Below, piece by piece: positions 42,066-52,381 of a DNA stretch of 64,000 nucleotides. The notes under the pieces are model-generated. The model ran no database searches. It saw only the letters and a program-made list of their open reading frames with translations, and had not been told where the DNA came from. The stretch comes from CAJQLB01 sp041392065 (lineage in GTDB: Bacteria > Bacteroidota > Bacteroidia > Flavobacteriales > Flavobacteriaceae), in NCBI GenBank assembly GCA_041392065.1, contig JAWKMU010000001.1, forward strand, positions 558,001-622,000, given 5' to 3'. Numbering within the stretch: position 1 is the stretch's first letter; every line of letters begins with the position of its first letter. Made by a program: the position numbers and the translations under genes.

Positions 42066-42629
42066 TTAAAACTGATATGCTAAACCTACCTGTAGTGTAT
42101 TAAGTTTTCTGGAAATTCCAGGACCATTATCCAATAATCTGCTTAATGCAAAATAAGGTCTTGCTTCAATGAAAAAATGCGGTGCTACTTCATAATTAGC
42201 TCCAAAAAAGAAACCAAACATAAAGGTGTTGAACAAATCAGTATCAACATCTCCAATACCTAATAAAAACTGGCCTTCAGGACCAATAAAACCTGTAAAA
42301 TTATTAGCCAATTCAAATTTTAGGGATACTGGAATATGAATTAAATCGATATTATCATTAACATTATATCTCGAAGAGCTATAAATTACTTCAGGTTGCA
42401 CACTAAAGGTTTCAGATGTTGGGAAATTTATAAAGGCTCCAACATAAACACCAGCATCACGTTTTACATAATCTCGACCTTGATCTTCAATTTTCATTTG
42501 AGAATTATTATAACCAGCTTTAATACCGAAAGAGGTTTTTAATTCTGTTGAGTAATCATCATCTTCACCTTGTGCAAAAGAGTTTGTGACAATAAAAAGA
42601 GCACAGAATAATACTAATTGTTGTTTCAT
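42066..42629 (-). CDS. Outer-membrane beta-barrel protein (PorT-like size)
   Basis: 187 residues with signal peptide MKQQLVLFCALFIVTNSFAQ. An eight-strand-type barrel follows, beginning FGIKAGYNNSQMKI and ending LNTLQVGLAYQF with a terminal aromatic residue as required for insertion. Matches the general 'outer membrane beta-barrel' family; specific role unknown. It is the last of five minus-strand genes, 9 nt after the hydrolase gene. The 225-bp gap to the T9SS gene (41841-42065) contains nothing I recognise. Confidence 0.85.
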   Translation of the reverse strand: MKQQLVLFCALFIVTNSFAQGEDDDYSTELKTSFGIKAGYNNSQMKIEDQGRDYVKRDAGVYVGAFINFPTSETFSVQPEVIYSSSRYNVNDNIDLIHIPVSLKFELANNFTGFIGPEGQFLLGIGDVDTDLFNTFMFGFFFGANYEVAPHFFIEARPYFALSRLLDNGPGISRKLNTLQVGLAYQF

Positions 42630-42638
42630 ATTTATGAT

Positions 42639-43526
42639 TTACTTCAATTTCTCTTTAAAAAAATTAACAGTTCGTTGCCAAGCTAAAGTTGCTGCATCTT
42701 TATCATATCGAGGCGTGGTGTCGTTATGAAAACCATGATTTGTATCAGGATAAAAATGAGCTACATAGTCTTTATTATTGGCTTTTAAAGCCTTTTCATA
42801 ATCTGGCCATCCAGCGTTTACTCTTTCATCTAAACTCGCATATTGTAACATTAAGGCAGCGTTTATTTTTGGCACATCTGCATCTTCTGGTTGTCCACCA
42901 TAAAATGGAACTGCAGCATTTAGCTCAGGAATACGTACAGCCATCATATTAGATATCCAACCACCAAAACAAAAACCAACAACACCAATATTACCATCAC
43001 AATTAGGATGCTTACTTAAGTATGTGTAAGCTGCAATAAAATCTTCAAGCATTTCACCACGATCACGTTGACGTTGTAATGTTCTACCTTCATCATCTGT
43101 TCCTGGATAACCTCCTAATGGTGTAAGTGCATCTGGCGCAAGTGATATAAATCCTTCTAATCCAGCACGTCTTCCTACATCTTCAATATGTGGATTAAGT
43201 CCTCTGTTTTCGTGTACAACCACAACTCCTGGAAGTTTAGCTGTATTGCCTTTTGGTTGAGATAATAATCCTTTAATAGTGCCTCCACCTTTTGGTGAGT
43301 CGTATTCAATAAAACCTGAATCCAATCTTGGATCGTTAGCCTGAACTTGAATTTTTTCTTGATAATCAGGCATCATAAAACTCATTAATGAGCTAACTGT
43401 AAGTCCACCAATGGCATATAAAGATAATTTTTCTGCGAATTGACGTCTGTCAATTTTGTTGTGAGCGTAGTCGTCATAAAGGTTAAAAACCTCTTGGTTA
43501 ATGTCTTCTTTCTTTAATTGTGCCAT
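42639..43526 (-). CDS. Dienelactone hydrolase family protein with Tat-like N-terminus
   Basis: 295 residues. The N-terminal region has DRRQFAEKLSLYAIGGLTVSS, resembling a Tat signal displaced by about 25 residues. The alpha/beta hydrolase core has the nucleophile Cys in IGVVGFCFGGW, Asp in the SLDERVNAGW segment and His in PDTNHGFHND, the dienelactone hydrolase triad. It hydrolyses ester or lactone bonds, probably in the periplasm. It is fourth in the M14-M28-M16 operon. Confidence 0.88.
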   Translation of the reverse strand: MAQLKKEDINQEVFNLYDDYAHNKIDRRQFAEKLSLYAIGGLTVSSLMSFMMPDYQEKIQVQANDPRLDSGFIEYDSPKGGGTIKGLLSQPKGNTAKLPGVVVVHENRGLNPHIEDVGRRAGLEGFISLAPDALTPLGGYPGTDDEGRTLQRQRDRGEMLEDFIAAYTYLSKHPNCDGNIGVVGFCFGGWISNMMAVRIPELNAAVPFYGGQPEDADVPKINAALMLQYASLDERVNAGWPDYEKALKANNKDYVAHFYPDTNHGFHNDTTPRYDKDAATLAWQRTVNFFKEKLK

Positions 43527-43541
43527 GATGTTATGTTTTAA

Positions 43542-46391
43542 TTATTGTTGAATAGTTTCTTCTTGTTCAATTTCATTCAATAATTCAGGTTTGCCAAAAC
43601 CTAAACCTTCCAGTTTGCTCATTTGTGTTGCAGCATCTCCAACTACAAGATAAATCATTTTTTCCGGATTTAAATACTTTTCTGCCAATGCTTTAATCTC
43701 TTCAACAGTCATTGCCTTAACAATAGCTTCTCGTTGCTTAGCATAATCGTCTGGATAGCCATAGTTACTAATGTTAGTAAGCATATTCAATTTACTGCGC
43801 AAAGTCTCAAAAGCTCTGGCTGTACTTTTTATCATATAACCTTTGGTAACTTCTAAATCATTTTCATTATAGTTTTTACCATAATTTTCTAGAATTTTTT
43901 TTACTAAACTTGCCGATTCATAAGTGACATTAGAGCGCACTCCACTTGAAATTTGAAAAGCTCCTTTTATAGTTGAACCATAAAAACCAGAACCTATACC
44001 ATAAGTATAACCTTTACCTTCTCTTAATTCTTGAGTAAGTTGAGAAGCAAAACCTCCACCACCCAATCTGTAGTTTAGTAATGATGCTGGATAATAATCT
44101 GCATCTGTAGCGGCAAGCGCTGGATAACCAAAACGTAAAACCGATTGCTTAGCACCTGGAACATCGTAAAAATATACTTTAGAGGCATCTGGAGCTACAG
44201 GATTTACAACCTCTGGAAACTCTACAATTTTGGATGTCCAATTACTGTTTAAATCTGCTAATGAAGTTGTGACTTTATCTTTAGATATAGCTCCAACCAC
44301 ATGAAATTTAGTAATACTTGGCGACATATAATTATTGTAATATGCTTTTAAATCATCCATTGTAATGCTGTTTACTGAAACTTTAGAGCCTAAATTATCG
44401 TTTGATAAAATGTGATTTTCACCATATATTAATTTATCAAATTGATTATTTGCAATGCTGTTTGGCTGTGCTTTTTGACGCTCAATTTGAGCTAATGTAC
44501 TTTGTTTAATCAGTTCAAATTCCTTTTCGTCCCAACGAGGTTGCAATAAAATTTCCTGAACCAATGCCATTGTTTTGTCATAGTTTTTAGCCAATGTGTT
44601 TCCAGAAATTGTAATATCTTCTTTTGATGCTCGAGCATTTATGGAAGCTCCTAAAGTTTCAATAGCATTTTCAAGTTCTTCAGGTGTTTTAACAGCTGTT
44701 CCCTTGGTCATTAAATCTGCGAGTAAATTTGAAACTCCTATTTTTTCTGGGTTTTCTAATAATATTCCTCCTTTTAGTTGAATTTCAAATTGTACCAATG
44801 GCACTTCATTGTTTTCAATACCAAATACTTTGATACCAGAAGACAACTCATCTTTCCATACATTAGGGACTTTTACATCAGGACTTTCACCATAAGGAGG
44901 TTCAACACTTCTATCAAAGCTTGAAGGCGTTTTTTCATACTCAGCAGCAATACTTGCATCGAAAGTTTCTTCGGCACCATCAACAATTGGTTCTTCAACT
45001 ACATCAGCTAATTTAGAATCAGTTAGAGCCAACTCTTTTTGACCTTTTGGAACAAAACTGGTAGCAACAAAATGTTTATCTTTTATATAAGTATTGTAAA
45101 CTCGCATCACGTCATCAGCTGTTACAGCAAGTATGTTTTTAACATCTTCATTAACGAATCCTGGATCTCCTGCAAATATTTCATATTGAGCCAATTGAAA
45201 ACCTTTACCTAATACGCTTGATAAACTATTGTAAAAACTGGTTTCTTGTCCTGCTTTAATTCTATTTAAATCTGCTTCAGAAATACCATTAGCCTCAAAA
45301 TCTGCTAAGCCTTTATTGATGCTACTCATAACATTTTGTAAGTTAATGTCTGAAAAAGCAGTAACTCGCATCATAAACTGTCCAGCAATTTCTGAGTTGT
45401 ATTGAAATGTGCTAACATTATCTGATAGCTTTTCATCTTCAACTAATACTTTATACAATGGTGCTTTTTTTCCTTGAGATAGGTAAGTAGACAGAACTTC
45501 GAGAGCGTAAGAATCTGGATGATAATTGTAAACTCCTGGCCATGTTAAAGTTAATTGAGGTACACGAGCAAAATTATCTTCGTAGTACAGTTTTTTGGTT
45601 TCAGATAAAGTAACTGGTTGCTTTTCCATTTCTGGAATGTCTTGACCTCGTTTTATTTCACTAAAGTATTTTTTAACCCATTGCTTAGCTTGATTAACAT
45701 CAAAATATCCAGCAATGGTAAGGGTTACATTGTTTGGTACATACCAACGATTGTAAAAATCTTTAACGTCTTGAAGCGTTGCGTTTTGTAAATCTTCTAA
45801 CGAACCAATAACTTCCCAACTATAAGGATGCCCTTCAGGGTATAAGTTTTTGTCAATGACGTAAAAGGTGTGACCATAAGGTTGATTATCTACGCCTTGT
45901 CTTTTTTCATTTTTTACAACTTGTTTTTCTTTAGCTAAAACAGGCTCTGTAACTGTATTTATAAAGAAACCTAGTTTATCAGCTTCTGCCCAAATCATTT
46001 TTTCTAGTGCATCTTTTGGAACCGTTTGAAAATAGTTGGTTCTATCTCTACTTGTTGATCCATTAGCACCTGATCCACCAATACGAGCACTCATTTTGTC
46101 AAGTCCACCTTTACCTAAGTTTTCAGACTCCAAAAACAATAAATGCTCAAATAAATGTGCAAATCCTGTACGACCTTCAATTTCTCTTGCAGACCCAACA
46201 TGACTTGTTAAGGCTACAGCAACAACAGGATCAGAACGATCTACGTGGAAAATAACTTGTAAACCATTATCCAAAGTAAATTTTTCGAAATCTACTTTAA
46301 ACTCTGTTGTTTCAGATGTAGTTTCTTTAGCACAAGAGAAACTTAAAAGTAATAGGATTAGGGCAAGCGATTTAAAAACTGATCGTATCAT
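43542..46391 (-). CDS. M16 family zinc metallopeptidase lipoprotein
   Basis: 949 residues, two fused M16 halves. Lipoprotein signal with Cys20 (LILLLLSFSCAKE). The first half carries the inverted zinc motif HLFEH (His79, Glu82, His83) with a downstream Glu in ENEKRQ-like VKNEKRQGVDNQPYG. The second half (about 515-949) lacks a zinc motif, as usual. It degrades peptides in the periplasm. It lies 13 nt after the M28 gene and 15 nt before the hydrolase gene. Confidence 0.93.
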   Translation of the reverse strand: MIRSVFKSLALILLLLSFSCAKETTSETTEFKVDFEKFTLDNGLQVIFHVDRSDPVVAVALTSHVGSAREIEGRTGFAHLFEHLLFLESENLGKGGLDKMSARIGGSGANGSTSRDRTNYFQTVPKDALEKMIWAEADKLGFFINTVTEPVLAKEKQVVKNEKRQGVDNQPYGHTFYVIDKNLYPEGHPYSWEVIGSLEDLQNATLQDVKDFYNRWYVPNNVTLTIAGYFDVNQAKQWVKKYFSEIKRGQDIPEMEKQPVTLSETKKLYYEDNFARVPQLTLTWPGVYNYHPDSYALEVLSTYLSQGKKAPLYKVLVEDEKLSDNVSTFQYNSEIAGQFMMRVTAFSDINLQNVMSSINKGLADFEANGISEADLNRIKAGQETSFYNSLSSVLGKGFQLAQYEIFAGDPGFVNEDVKNILAVTADDVMRVYNTYIKDKHFVATSFVPKGQKELALTDSKLADVVEEPIVDGAEETFDASIAAEYEKTPSSFDRSVEPPYGESPDVKVPNVWKDELSSGIKVFGIENNEVPLVQFEIQLKGGILLENPEKIGVSNLLADLMTKGTAVKTPEELENAIETLGASINARASKEDITISGNTLAKNYDKTMALVQEILLQPRWDEKEFELIKQSTLAQIERQKAQPNSIANNQFDKLIYGENHILSNDNLGSKVSVNSITMDDLKAYYNNYMSPSITKFHVVGAISKDKVTTSLADLNSNWTSKIVEFPEVVNPVAPDASKVYFYDVPGAKQSVLRFGYPALAATDADYYPASLLNYRLGGGGFASQLTQELREGKGYTYGIGSGFYGSTIKGAFQISSGVRSNVTYESASLVKKILENYGKNYNENDLEVTKGYMIKSTARAFETLRSKLNMLTNISNYGYPDDYAKQREAIVKAMTVEEIKALAEKYLNPEKMIYLVVGDAATQMSKLEGLGFGKPELLNEIEQEETIQQ

Positions 46392-46404
46392 TTTGTATTA
46401 GTGT

Positions 46405-48135
46405 TTATTCTTTTGAATTTGATAATTTTTCGGTTAGTGTTTTAGTAATTTGACTCAATTCTTCTTTAGCTTTTTGAATTTTAGAGCTAAGCTGAGGATT
46501 TTCATTTGGTTCAACATCTTTTATGGTTTCAAGAGTGTCAGTATACCATTTTTGCCAAGTATTTAAAATATGAATCTGTTCTTTAGCATCTTCTCCTTTA
46601 GAAATTGCAGTTTTGCTCAGTGCATATTCATCATTAAGCCTGTCTTTAGCTGTAATTATGATTGAATCAACAAGTTGTACTCCAAATTCAGAATCAGCAT
46701 TTAAAAGTGTAAATGCACTTACTAGAGCTCCAGTGCCAACATTCTTCATGGTTTCTTGCGAAACTTTATCAATTCGATCATTGTCTGTATGATAAAACTG
46801 ATCTGTAAAATGCCACAATAGAAGTCCAGGAATGTTAGCTCTTAAAAAAGGTGTATGGTCGCTACCACCTTCAAAAGGATTAGTTTCAACTGTCCAATTG
46901 GCAAACTTACCTTGCGCATTAAATGTATTAATGATAAAATCATTTAAATAATGAGGTTTCATATCTTCTTCTTTAAGAATTTCGCCTCCCCATTCAGAAT
47001 GCTTATCTTTTCCACGTGTCCAAATGGCACTTGGATCAGGCATTTTTTCAATTAAGAATGTTCCTCCTGTTATGTCTGTATTTTCACCAACCATATCAAG
47101 ACTAATTCCCCATTTTATGGTAGTGTTTTTACCATTATTTTCTTCAATATAACGTCTTGTTGATGTAATCTCGTCTCCCCAAAGAAAGGTTAATGTTCGT
47201 TTTAAATCAATGGTATTATCTTGAACAAGTTTAGCAGAAAGTATTGCCATTTCTAATTGCGTTCCAACTCCAGTGGCATTGTCATTAGCTCCAGGTTCTT
47301 GAACGTGAGCACTAAATACTAAGCTTTCGTTGGCTAATCTATTTCCTTTAATAGAAGCAACAACGGTTAATTCTTCTGATGGATATATTTTGGTTGTAAT
47401 ATTTACCTTTGCTGTTACTATTCCTTTGCTCAATTCTTTTTTTAGAGATTCTTTAGCCTGGTATGAAAGTGCGATTCCCCAAGCATCGACGCCTTCTTTA
47501 TAACGTAAACTTCTAAATTGAATTGAGGTAACATTTTTTTCTGGTTGCAAATAGCTAGGATTGTCATAAGTTAAAATTCCAACAGCGTTGCCTTGAGTTA
47601 TTGCCGCATTGTAAATGCTATAAGGACTCATTTCAGCAAAGACAATTTTTCCTTTTACTTCTTTAGTTTTAAAATCGTCTAAAGATTCAATGTGAACAAT
47701 TTCAGCAACAATACCTTCTTCAGGTGTTGATGATGAGTATTGAAAAATCATATTCCTATTAGTTTCAAACTTTAAAAGTGGTTCAGATTGCCCAACAATA
47801 CTTAGCGCAGCATCAACAGGCTCCCAAGTTGGACTTTCCATTGGACGTGTTTCAAGTCGATAAACCAAACGTTGATCTGAGCTAGCATTATCCTCTTCTA
47901 CATAACCTGCTGCTTCTAAGTTTTCAATAATTTGATGAATACTATTATTAAATCCTGTATTCCCTGGTATTCTCCAAAACTGCTCTACATAAGCTGTTGT
48001 TTCATAGGCTTTTTCTCCTGTAAATAATGGTCTAACAATATTAAAGTAGGTATCAGTTGTGGCAGTTTGCGATTTGCATGAGCTTAAAATTAAACTGCAA
48101 ACCAAGACAATTAAGGCATTTTTTTTAAACTTCAT
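46405..48135 (-). CDS. M28 family metallopeptidase lipoprotein
   Basis: 576 residues, lipoprotein signal with Cys20 (LVCSLILSSCKSQ). The N-terminal half includes a PA-like inserted domain (FKTKEVKGKIVFAEMSP). The di-zinc M28 domain has candidate ligands His in LVFSAHVQE, Asp in PGANDNATG, Glu in FLWGDEIT, Asp in SLDMVGE and His in GGSDHTPFL. It probably acts as an aminopeptidase on peptides from the cell surface. It overlaps the M14 gene by 1 nt, implying translational coupling. Confidence 0.9.
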   Translation of the reverse strand: MKFKKNALIVLVCSLILSSCKSQTATTDTYFNIVRPLFTGEKAYETTAYVEQFWRIPGNTGFNNSIHQIIENLEAAGYVEEDNASSDQRLVYRLETRPMESPTWEPVDAALSIVGQSEPLLKFETNRNMIFQYSSSTPEEGIVAEIVHIESLDDFKTKEVKGKIVFAEMSPYSIYNAAITQGNAVGILTYDNPSYLQPEKNVTSIQFRSLRYKEGVDAWGIALSYQAKESLKKELSKGIVTAKVNITTKIYPSEELTVVASIKGNRLANESLVFSAHVQEPGANDNATGVGTQLEMAILSAKLVQDNTIDLKRTLTFLWGDEITSTRRYIEENNGKNTTIKWGISLDMVGENTDITGGTFLIEKMPDPSAIWTRGKDKHSEWGGEILKEEDMKPHYLNDFIINTFNAQGKFANWTVETNPFEGGSDHTPFLRANIPGLLLWHFTDQFYHTDNDRIDKVSQETMKNVGTGALVSAFTLLNADSEFGVQLVDSIIITAKDRLNDEYALSKTAISKGEDAKEQIHILNTWQKWYTDTLETIKDVEPNENPQLSSKIQKAKEELSQITKTLTEKLSNSKE

Positions 48136-50621
48136 TATAGAACAAAAGCATTATTATTAACAAAGAAAATGGAGTTCACTAAAAATAGTTTTCCATTTTC
48201 CCAAAAGCTTCTAAAAACAACATCATCAACAAAATAGATCACACTTCCTTGTCCCATTCGGTCTTCACCAAAAACAAGCGAATTTTTTAGCTTTGGTGTA
48301 GCTTCACTTCCTGCAAAACCAGAAACTCGCATTGGGTTGTCTCCAATGTGAGCTACATTAGATCCACCATCAAGTAAACTGTATGAAGTGCTACCAAGTT
48401 TTAGCGTGAAATACTCATTTGAATATCCATAAGCCATTGGATGTGTATTATCAACCTTAGTCTTAAATATCGCTCCAGTAATCATCTGTTTTGCATATTC
48501 ACGCTCTCTATCAGCATAAGGAATCAGGTTATTGTCTTTGTCATCACCATCTTCATTCTTATTGTATTTTAACCCAAAACCTTCTTTTCCTGCGAAAGCA
48601 CTTAAAGCTCTATCAATAGCAATGACTTTTCCACCTTTTCTTATCCAGGATTTAAGTTCATTCATAGCATTTTCATTAAGACTGCTTCTATAGTTTCCGC
48701 TTGGCATGATAAGCACATCGTATTTAGATAAATCAACATAATTTAAGTGCTCTGTATTTATTGAAGTTACAGGATAATTTAGTTGTTGCTCAAAGAAATG
48801 CCATAAAGCTCCATAATTTAAAGATGAAGTTCCATCACCTGAAAGCATAGCAATACGTTGCTTATTAACTAATTTGATGTCTGGTGAACCAATATCTGGA
48901 ATACGATCTGAAAAACCAGATGTGATTGGCTCTAATGGTTGATTATGAGCTTGTGCTGTTTTGTTTAACCTACTTTGAAAATCTTCCAATCTGTAATTAT
49001 CTCCTTTAAGTATGATTAAAGAACCTCTATTGTAACTTTTACCATTTTGATAAAGCGGTTTGTCTGTGAAACGGACTTTAAAGTTTTGTTTTAATAAATC
49101 GGCTAAAAACTTAGCATCTTTCATAGAATTCCAATTACTCACATAGCCATAAGCATTTGAAATTGAAGATACTTTTGCTGGAGAACTTGCTTGACTTGAA
49201 CTCACTAAACTTGTACTTGCAATGGCTTTTAAACCATGAGCATAAGGCAAACTCCACGCTGTAATGTCATAAGTGAGAGAATCGCTTAATTTTCCATCTG
49301 GTTCAAATAAGGCCTTGACCATTTTTCCTTTTGGCTGATTGGTACTTACTACCAAATCGTTAGAAGTGGTCGACATACTACCTTGAGTTGCAGTATCGTA
49401 GTTGTAACCAGAAACTCTAGAATTTGAAGCATTGCCATATTTTATTTCATGTTTATCTAAAAGCGCTTTTAATTCTTCAATTTTATCTTCATCACCTTGA
49501 AGAACATAGCTTTTATATTTTAAACCAGAGGTATTAAAAAACTTTTTAAATTCACTATTTAGTTTCGCAGCATTTTTAGATGAAATTTCAACAGTTGAAA
49601 GACCTGTGGTTGTATGATGCATCACACGATCTACCAAAGTTAAAACTTCACCTTCATCATTTAACACACCTAAACCACCACGACTATGACCTCCTTGTTC
49701 GTAAGTCATTCCAATAGCTCCCATATAGGTTGGATACGTGTCTCCATAACTTGGATAAAACAGATCAAAACGTTCTCTTGTAAAAAATAACCAACCCTCG
49801 GCATCAAAATATTTTGCGTGATTTTTTCCTATTTGAATTTGAAAATCGCGCTGCCAATCACTAATAACTTCATGATAAGGCTCTGCTGCTGGTGCAAAAT
49901 AATAAGGTTCATTATAACCTTGCTCATGAAAATCAACATGAATATGAGGCATCCATTTGTTATAAATTTTTAATCGTCCTTGAGTTTCTGTTTGGCTAGC
50001 CCAAGCCCAATCTCTATTCAAATCAAACAAATAGTGGTTTGGTCTTCCTCCAGGCCAAGGCTCAATATGCTCACTAGATTGTGGATCAATATCATAAGGC
50101 ACACTAGCTGTAGTATTATACCAATTAGCATAACGATCACGTCCATCAGGATTGATGCAAGGATCAATAATAACAACTGTATTTTTTAAGTAATCTTTCT
50201 TTTCGGTCAGTAATGTATAAAGGGTTTGCATAGATGCTTCAGTACTTGACGCTTCGTTACCATGTACATTATAACTTAACCATACAATTGCAATATCTTG
50301 AGTGTTAGATTCACCAGATAAAATGCCAGCGTTTTTAAGATTGTTTTGCCTAATAGTTTCAAGATTTTGCATGTTTTCTTCAGTAGAAATATAAGTTACA
50401 TACAAAGGACGACGTTCATAAGTTTCACCATATTTTTCCATTTTTACCTGATTAGGAAGTTGTGATTCTACGTATTGAAAATAGTCTACAACTTGATGGT
50501 GTCGTGAAAATTTGGTACCTATCTCGTAGCCTAAAAATTCACTTGGAGATTTGATGTTTTGTGCAATTGTTATTGTAATTGAACAAAATACTAATAGTAA
50601 TACTTTATAAAATTTTTGCAT
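48135..50621 (-). CDS. M14 family zinc carboxypeptidase
   Basis: 828 residues with a signal peptide (MQKFYKVLLLVFCSITITIAQ). The M14 domain (about 35-330) has the first zinc motif His120/Glu123 in NVHGNEAS, the INPDGRDRY loop, a second zinc His in VDFHEQGYNEPYY and the later catalytic Glu in GMTYEQGGHSR. The C-terminal half (about 430-828) is a beta-rich extension with a DJ-1/PfpI-like segment (YDVLIMPSGNYR). It is the first gene of the five-gene peptidase operon and divergent from bshC. Confidence 0.92.
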   Translation of the reverse strand: MQKFYKVLLLVFCSITITIAQNIKSPSEFLGYEIGTKFSRHHQVVDYFQYVESQLPNQVKMEKYGETYERRPLYVTYISTEENMQNLETIRQNNLKNAGILSGESNTQDIAIVWLSYNVHGNEASSTEASMQTLYTLLTEKKDYLKNTVVIIDPCINPDGRDRYANWYNTTASVPYDIDPQSSEHIEPWPGGRPNHYLFDLNRDWAWASQTETQGRLKIYNKWMPHIHVDFHEQGYNEPYYFAPAAEPYHEVISDWQRDFQIQIGKNHAKYFDAEGWLFFTRERFDLFYPSYGDTYPTYMGAIGMTYEQGGHSRGGLGVLNDEGEVLTLVDRVMHHTTTGLSTVEISSKNAAKLNSEFKKFFNTSGLKYKSYVLQGDEDKIEELKALLDKHEIKYGNASNSRVSGYNYDTATQGSMSTTSNDLVVSTNQPKGKMVKALFEPDGKLSDSLTYDITAWSLPYAHGLKAIASTSLVSSSQASSPAKVSSISNAYGYVSNWNSMKDAKFLADLLKQNFKVRFTDKPLYQNGKSYNRGSLIILKGDNYRLEDFQSRLNKTAQAHNQPLEPITSGFSDRIPDIGSPDIKLVNKQRIAMLSGDGTSSLNYGALWHFFEQQLNYPVTSINTEHLNYVDLSKYDVLIMPSGNYRSSLNENAMNELKSWIRKGGKVIAIDRALSAFAGKEGFGLKYNKNEDGDDKDNNLIPYADREREYAKQMITGAIFKTKVDNTHPMAYGYSNEYFTLKLGSTSYSLLDGGSNVAHIGDNPMRVSGFAGSEATPKLKNSLVFGEDRMGQGSVIYFVDDVVFRSFWENGKLFLVNSIFFVNNNAFVL

Positions 50622-50785
50622 TGTGGTTGGAGTTTGTTAAAAAATGAATGTAAATATAGCAACCAGAAACGAAATTAGTTATAATAAGACGTTAAAATGT
50701 AGCTTGTTTTGAAAACGAATTAACTAAAATTTAGGACTTAAAATATTTAAGAGCATTATATTTACAAACGATTTTAAAATTTAGC

Positions 50786-52381
50786 ATGCCAACCGATTGT
50801 ATTTCTTTTAGAGACACTAAGTATTTTTCATCTTTGATTTGTGATTATCTAGATGAAAATGAGCAAATAAAACCCTTTTACAATAGGTTTCCTAAGCTTG
50901 AAAATTTTAAAACGCAGATTGAAGAAAAACAATCTACTTTTCAAAAATCCACTAGAGTAGTTTTAGTAAATGCATTAAAAAATCAATACGGAAAACTTGA
51001 AGTTTCAGAATTGACAAATAGCAATATTCAATTGCTAGAAAAAGAAAATACATTTACCATCACAACAGGTCATCAATTGAACTTATTTACAGGACCACTT
51101 TATTTTCTGTATAAAATAATCTCAGTCATTAACCTATCAAAAGAGTTAAAAGAATTATATCCAGAATACAACTTTGTTCCTGTGTATTGGATGGCAACCG
51201 AAGATCATGATTTTGATGAAATTAACTACTTCAATTTTAAAGGTAAAAAAGTACAATGGTCTAGAAATGCATCTGGAGCAGTTGGGCGATTAAATACTGA
51301 AGGTCTTGAGAAAGTATTTGAAGTTTTTAAAACAGATTTAGGCTTTGGAGAAAATGCTAATGAAATTAAGAAGCTTTTTAAGAACGCTTACTTAGACCAT
51401 GATAATTTAGCCGATGCCACTCGCTTTTTGGCTAATGAGTTATTTGGAGCTTATGGTTTAGTAGTTATTGATGCAGACGATAGTGGTTTAAAAAATCAAT
51501 TTGCACCTTATGTGAAAAGAGAGTTGATAGAACAAATTTCGTTTACAAATGTTTCTGAAACAAATAGTAAGATCAATGACTTAGGTTTTAATGTTCAGGT
51601 GAATCCAAGAGAAATTAACCTGTTTTATTTAAAAGATGGTTTAAGAGAACGTATTGTAGAGCAGAATGGAACTTATTTTATAAACGATACTAAAATTTCT
51701 TTTACTGAGTCTGAAATATTAGCTGAATTAGATTCTCACCCTGAACGATTTAGCCCAAATGTGATAATGCGTCCATTGTATCAAGAAGTCATTCTTCCAA
51801 ATCTATGCTATGTTGGTGGAGGTGGAGAATTGGCCTACTGGTTCCAGTTGAAATCCTATTTTAATGCTGTTCAAGTACCTTTTCCAATTTTATTGTTAAG
51901 AAATTCAGTCCTCATAAAAACTGCAAAACAATCAGAAAAACTTAATAAACTTGGTGTTTCCATCAATGAGTTGTTTTTAAATCAAGAGGAATTAATTAAT
52001 CAACAAGTAAAAAAACTATCAATAATTGATATTGATTTTTCAACACAAAAAGAACACCTTCAAAATCAGTTTAAAGCACTTTATAAATTGGCCGAAGAAA
52101 CCGATAAATCGTTTTTAGGTGCTGTTGCAGCCCAAGAGAAAAAACAACTGAAAGGCTTAACAAATCTTGAAAAACGATTGCTAAAAGCTCAAAAGCGAAA
52201 ACTAAACGAGCAAATCTCTAGAATTACTGAAATACAAAATCAATTATTTCCTGGTCAAAGTTTGCAAGAAAGAAACCTTAATTTTTCTGAACTTTATCTT
52301 GAGTTTGGGGACCAATTGGTTCAGCAGTTAATGTTAAATTTGGAACCTCTAAAAGGTGAGTTCTTAATATTAAAGCTTTAA
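50786..52381 (+). CDS. bshC: Bacillithiol biosynthesis cysteine-adding enzyme BshC
   Basis: 531 residues, usual length. The Rossmann part shows TITTGHQLNLFTGPLYFLYK and PVYWMATEDHDFDEIN, highly characteristic of BshC. The long C-terminal coiled coil (about 400-490) mediates dimerisation. It ligates cysteine to GlcN-malate, the last step of bacillithiol synthesis. bshA and bshB are not in this window. It ends in a 4-bp overlap with the convergent hypothetical gene. Confidence 0.96.
   Translation: MPTDCISFRDTKYFSSLICDYLDENEQIKPFYNRFPKLENFKTQIEEKQSTFQKSTRVVLVNALKNQYGKLEVSELTNSNIQLLEKENTFTITTGHQLNLFTGPLYFLYKIISVINLSKELKELYPEYNFVPVYWMATEDHDFDEINYFNFKGKKVQWSRNASGAVGRLNTEGLEKVFEVFKTDLGFGENANEIKKLFKNAYLDHDNLADATRFLANELFGAYGLVVIDADDSGLKNQFAPYVKRELIEQISFTNVSETNSKINDLGFNVQVNPREINLFYLKDGLRERIVEQNGTYFINDTKISFTESEILAELDSHPERFSPNVIMRPLYQEVILPNLCYVGGGGELAYWFQLKSYFNAVQVPFPILLLRNSVLIKTAKQSEKLNKLGVSINELFLNQEELINQQVKKLSIIDIDFSTQKEHLQNQFKALYKLAEETDKSFLGAVAAQEKKQLKGLTNLEKRLLKAQKRKLNEQISRITEIQNQLFPGQSLQERNLNFSELYLEFGDQLVQQLMLNLEPLKGEFLILKL

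Noticed and set aside
42639..43526. Calling the hydrolase a confirmed Tat substrate.
   Set aside because: The RR-x-F motif lies about 25 residues inside the protein and the hydrophobic stretch is short; only Tat-like was noted.
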